From a bacterium (lineage in GTDB: Bacteria > Eremiobacterota > Eremiobacteria > Baltobacterales > Baltobacteraceae): 8,023 nt of DNA. Every line of letters begins with the position of its first letter. Within the stretch, counting starts at the first letter, position 1. Positions 6,993 through 8,023 of the stretch are shown one piece after another. The stretch lies in the NCBI GenBank assembly GCA_021784715.1, contig JAJYHP010000058.1:440-8462 (forward strand), given 5' to 3'. The position numbers and the translations under genes were made by a program. The notes under the pieces were generated by a model. That model was not told the origin of the DNA. It saw only the letters and a program-made list of their open reading frames with translations, and ran no database searches.

Positions 6993-7053
6993 CGCCGCGA
7001 GATTCGGCGCGAGAGGCCCGCGCTCCGTTCGGCGACGGCAAGGCCCGGCGGGC

Positions 7054-7506
7054 TCAGCGATATTCGACACCGTTGATGACGACGAAACCGGGCGTGCTCC
7101 AGGAGCTGTGCGTGCCGTCGATGCGATGCGTCCAATCGATGCCGTCGAAGCCGTCGCGGTCGCGAAAAAATCGCCCTTGAACCTCGGCCTTTTCGCCGAC
7201 ACGAACGAGGAGCGGGCCGAGTACGCTCTCGTCGGCGATCACCCGCGCGACGACATGCGGCGCCACCCGCACGTAAAACCAGAGATGTAATCCGCTGCGC
7301 GTGCGTCGCGCCGCGCGAACGCGCACGACCGTTCCGCAGATGGTCACCTCGCTGCGCGCATGCGCGATTTTTCGCGCTGCGAGATAGCCCGCGTTATCGC
7401 AGAGCCCGCTTTTCCCGTTGCCGATGCGACCGGAGCAAGACGCGAACAGCGCGCAGGCGGCGAGCGCGGCGAAGGCGCGAACGGCGACCGAATCTGCAGT
7501 TAGCAT
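7054..7506 (-). CDS. Small exported lipoprotein-like protein, DUF3465-like, 150 aa
   Basis: The N-terminus has a short charged start, a hydrophobic stretch (VRAFAALAACALFASC) and Cys24 in the context LFASC, a plausible lipobox, so it should be a lipoprotein. The mature part has a beta-rich segment: TICGTVVRV near 55-63, GLHLWFYVRV near 72-81, VGEKAEVQGRFF near 103-114, GIDWTH at 122-127, and PGFVVINGVEY at 139-149. The order (short V-x-G-x-V strand, H-x-x-F, a G-x-x-x-x-x-G-x-[YF] strand, a WTH motif, then a final G-x-x-Y) follows the DUF3465 pattern, whose usual form is VHWTHHD near the end; the fold may be an OB-type barrel. The identification is moderate and no function is known. The ATG at 7504-7506 is preferred over an in-frame GTG at 7519-7521; the choice does not affect the signal. 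It is paralogous to the next minus-strand gene to the right. Confidence 0.68.
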   Translation of the reverse strand: MLTADSVAVRAFAALAACALFASCSGRIGNGKSGLCDNAGYLAARKIAHARSEVTICGTVVRVRAARRTRSGLHLWFYVRVAPHVVARVIADESVLGPLLVRVGEKAEVQGRFFRDRDGFDGIDWTHRIDGTHSSWSTPGFVVINGVEYR

Positions 7507-7568
7507 ACCTGCGGGTTCCACAGATGGGGCGCCGTAGACCTCGGTCAGGCCCTCGACGCCCCCGATCC

Positions 7569-7583
7569 GCCCACTTTGTGGGC
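7569..7583. terminator. 6-bp stem with 3-base loop between the two small genes
   Basis: GCCCAC-TTT-GTGGGC is a perfect inverted repeat in the 147-base gap between the two DUF3465-like genes, about 70 bases after the upstream gene's stop. No T-run follows on the minus strand, so its role as a terminator is only suggested by position. Confidence 0.3.
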
Positions 7584-7600
7584 TCCTTGGGGTGACAGAG

Positions 7601-7648
7601 CGCCGACGCGGGCGGACAGAACGGTATGCTCCGCCGCCCGAGTCGGCG
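7601..7648. terminator. Long GC-rich stem-loop just after the upstream gene's stop
   Basis: CGCCGAC (7601-7607) pairs with GTCGGCG (7642-7648), and after one mismatch the inner CGGGCGGA (7609-7616) pairs with TCCGCCGCCCG (7630-7640) with a 3-base bulge, leaving a 13-base loop. On the minus strand it begins 5 bases after the stop of the right-hand gene. Position and stability suit transcription termination or protection of the 3' end. No U-tract follows, so a standard intrinsic terminator is not confirmed. Confidence 0.5.
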
Positions 7649-7653
7649 TTCGC

Positions 7654-8023
7654 CTACCAGTACTTCACGCAGTTGGCGGCACTGGAATCGCAGACCGCGA
7701 CGTAGCCGGTATAGGGCCACGAACCGGTATCGTCTTCGGTCCAATCGATACCCTGACTGCTCGAGTTGTCGTAGTAGTAGCGGCCCTGCACGTACACGTA
7801 ATTGCCGGTTGCTACCCACGGCCAGCTCGGGGGATCGTTGGTCGGAGCTTGCGCCATCGCATCGAGATTCGAGACGATCTCGATCGTGCCGCCATTGGGG
7901 ATCTGCACGTAGAAATAGCCGTGATTCCCGCTTGCGGTCACCTTCGACGGCAACACCTGCGTGACTTGGCCGCAGATATCGACGAGCTGATCGCCCGAGA
8001 TCGTTCCCGCACCGAAGGCGGCC
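7654..8023 (-). CDS. C-terminal part of a DUF3465-like protein, 5' end outside the window
   Basis: The minus-strand frame is open from the TAG at 7654-7656 to the window edge, giving about 122 residues. A GTG at 7954-7956 is not the start, because coding with the conserved ICGQV segment continues upstream to the edge. Visible landmarks are ISGDQLVDICGQVTQV, NHGYFYVQI, NYVYVQGRYYYD, GIDWTEDD, and a C-terminal YVAVCDSSAANCVKYW with two cysteines 7 residues apart. These line up in order with the adjacent lipoprotein-like gene (ICGTVVRV, LHLWFYVRV, AEVQGRFFRD, GIDWTH, GFVVINGVEY), so the two are paralogues. The WTH motif has become WTE here. The rich Tyr, Asn, Ser and Gly content and the cysteine pair fit an exported protein; the signal region lies outside the window. 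Function unknown. Confidence 0.66.
   Translation of the reverse strand, partial: AAFGAGTISGDQLVDICGQVTQVLPSKVTASGNHGYFYVQIPNGGTIEIVSNLDAMAQAPTNDPPSWPWVATGNYVYVQGRYYYDNSSSQGIDWTEDDTGSWPYTGYVAVCDSSAANCVKYW

Noticed and set aside
6291..7076. A 261-codon plus-strand open frame opposite the methyltransferase
   Set aside because: It is antisense to a gene with a clear SAM-binding motif, has Arg/Asp/Gly-rich composition without domain features, and runs across two intergenic gaps.
7954..7956. GTG as the start of the right-hand DUF3465-like gene
   Set aside because: The frame is open upstream to the window edge and encodes the ICGQV segment that aligns with its paralogue, so the true start lies outside the window.
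1..8023. Mobile element, CRISPR, tRNA or other RNA genes
   Set aside because: No transposase or integrase motif, direct-repeat array, or tRNA-like cloverleaf was noticed on either strand by eye.

Overview
This window is dense bacterial DNA of high GC content with eight protein genes, two of them cut by the window edges. The proteins suggest a free-living heterotrophic bacterium with an exported or envelope-bound protein set. The lineage cannot be fixed from the sequence. A little-cultured GC-rich phylum such as Eremiobacterota would fit the codon use and protein style, but this is only an impression. No RNA genes, mobile elements, CRISPR arrays or phage genes were seen, and no gene-free stretch exceeds about 150 bases.

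Left part (1-1001, minus strand): a 296-residue alpha/beta hydrolase with a complete-looking Ser-Asp-His set. Its stop overlaps, in an ATGA, the start of a second minus-strand gene of which only the first 38 codons are present. A short divergent region (1002-1115) follows. It carries a perfect 9-bp inverted repeat and separates the hydrolase from the plus-strand genes.

Middle (1116-3949, plus strand): a two-gene unit made of an ornithine aminotransferase (very strong family match) and an acyl-CoA synthetase of the medium-chain/aryl-CoA ligase type. They overlap by 4 bases (ATGA), so they are almost certainly co-transcribed and probably translationally coupled. The aminotransferase should interconvert ornithine plus 2-oxoglutarate with glutamate-5-semialdehyde plus glutamate. 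The acid activated by the ligase is unknown, so any shared pathway is an open question. A palindrome-rich 26-base gap separates this unit from the convergent genes to the right.

Right part (3976-8023, minus strand, transcribed right to left): a 3'-end-only exported or secreted protein (7654-8023), a small lipoprotein-like protein related to it (7054-7506), a SAM-dependent methyltransferase (6405-6992), a large M61-family glycyl aminopeptidase with signal peptide, HEFNH zinc site and PDZ domain (4510-6369), and a four-helix PsiE-like membrane protein (3976-4500). The last three genes are close enough (gaps of 9 to 61 bases) to form an operon. The two small proteins are divergent paralogues with a DUF3465-like pattern and are separated by two stem-loops.

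Most of the window is ordinary metabolism and envelope biology. The items most worth a second look are the tandem DUF3465-like proteins, the ornithine aminotransferase/acyl-CoA synthetase coupling, and the inverted repeat in front of the aminotransferase. I see no clear sign of a wholly new defence or mobile system.
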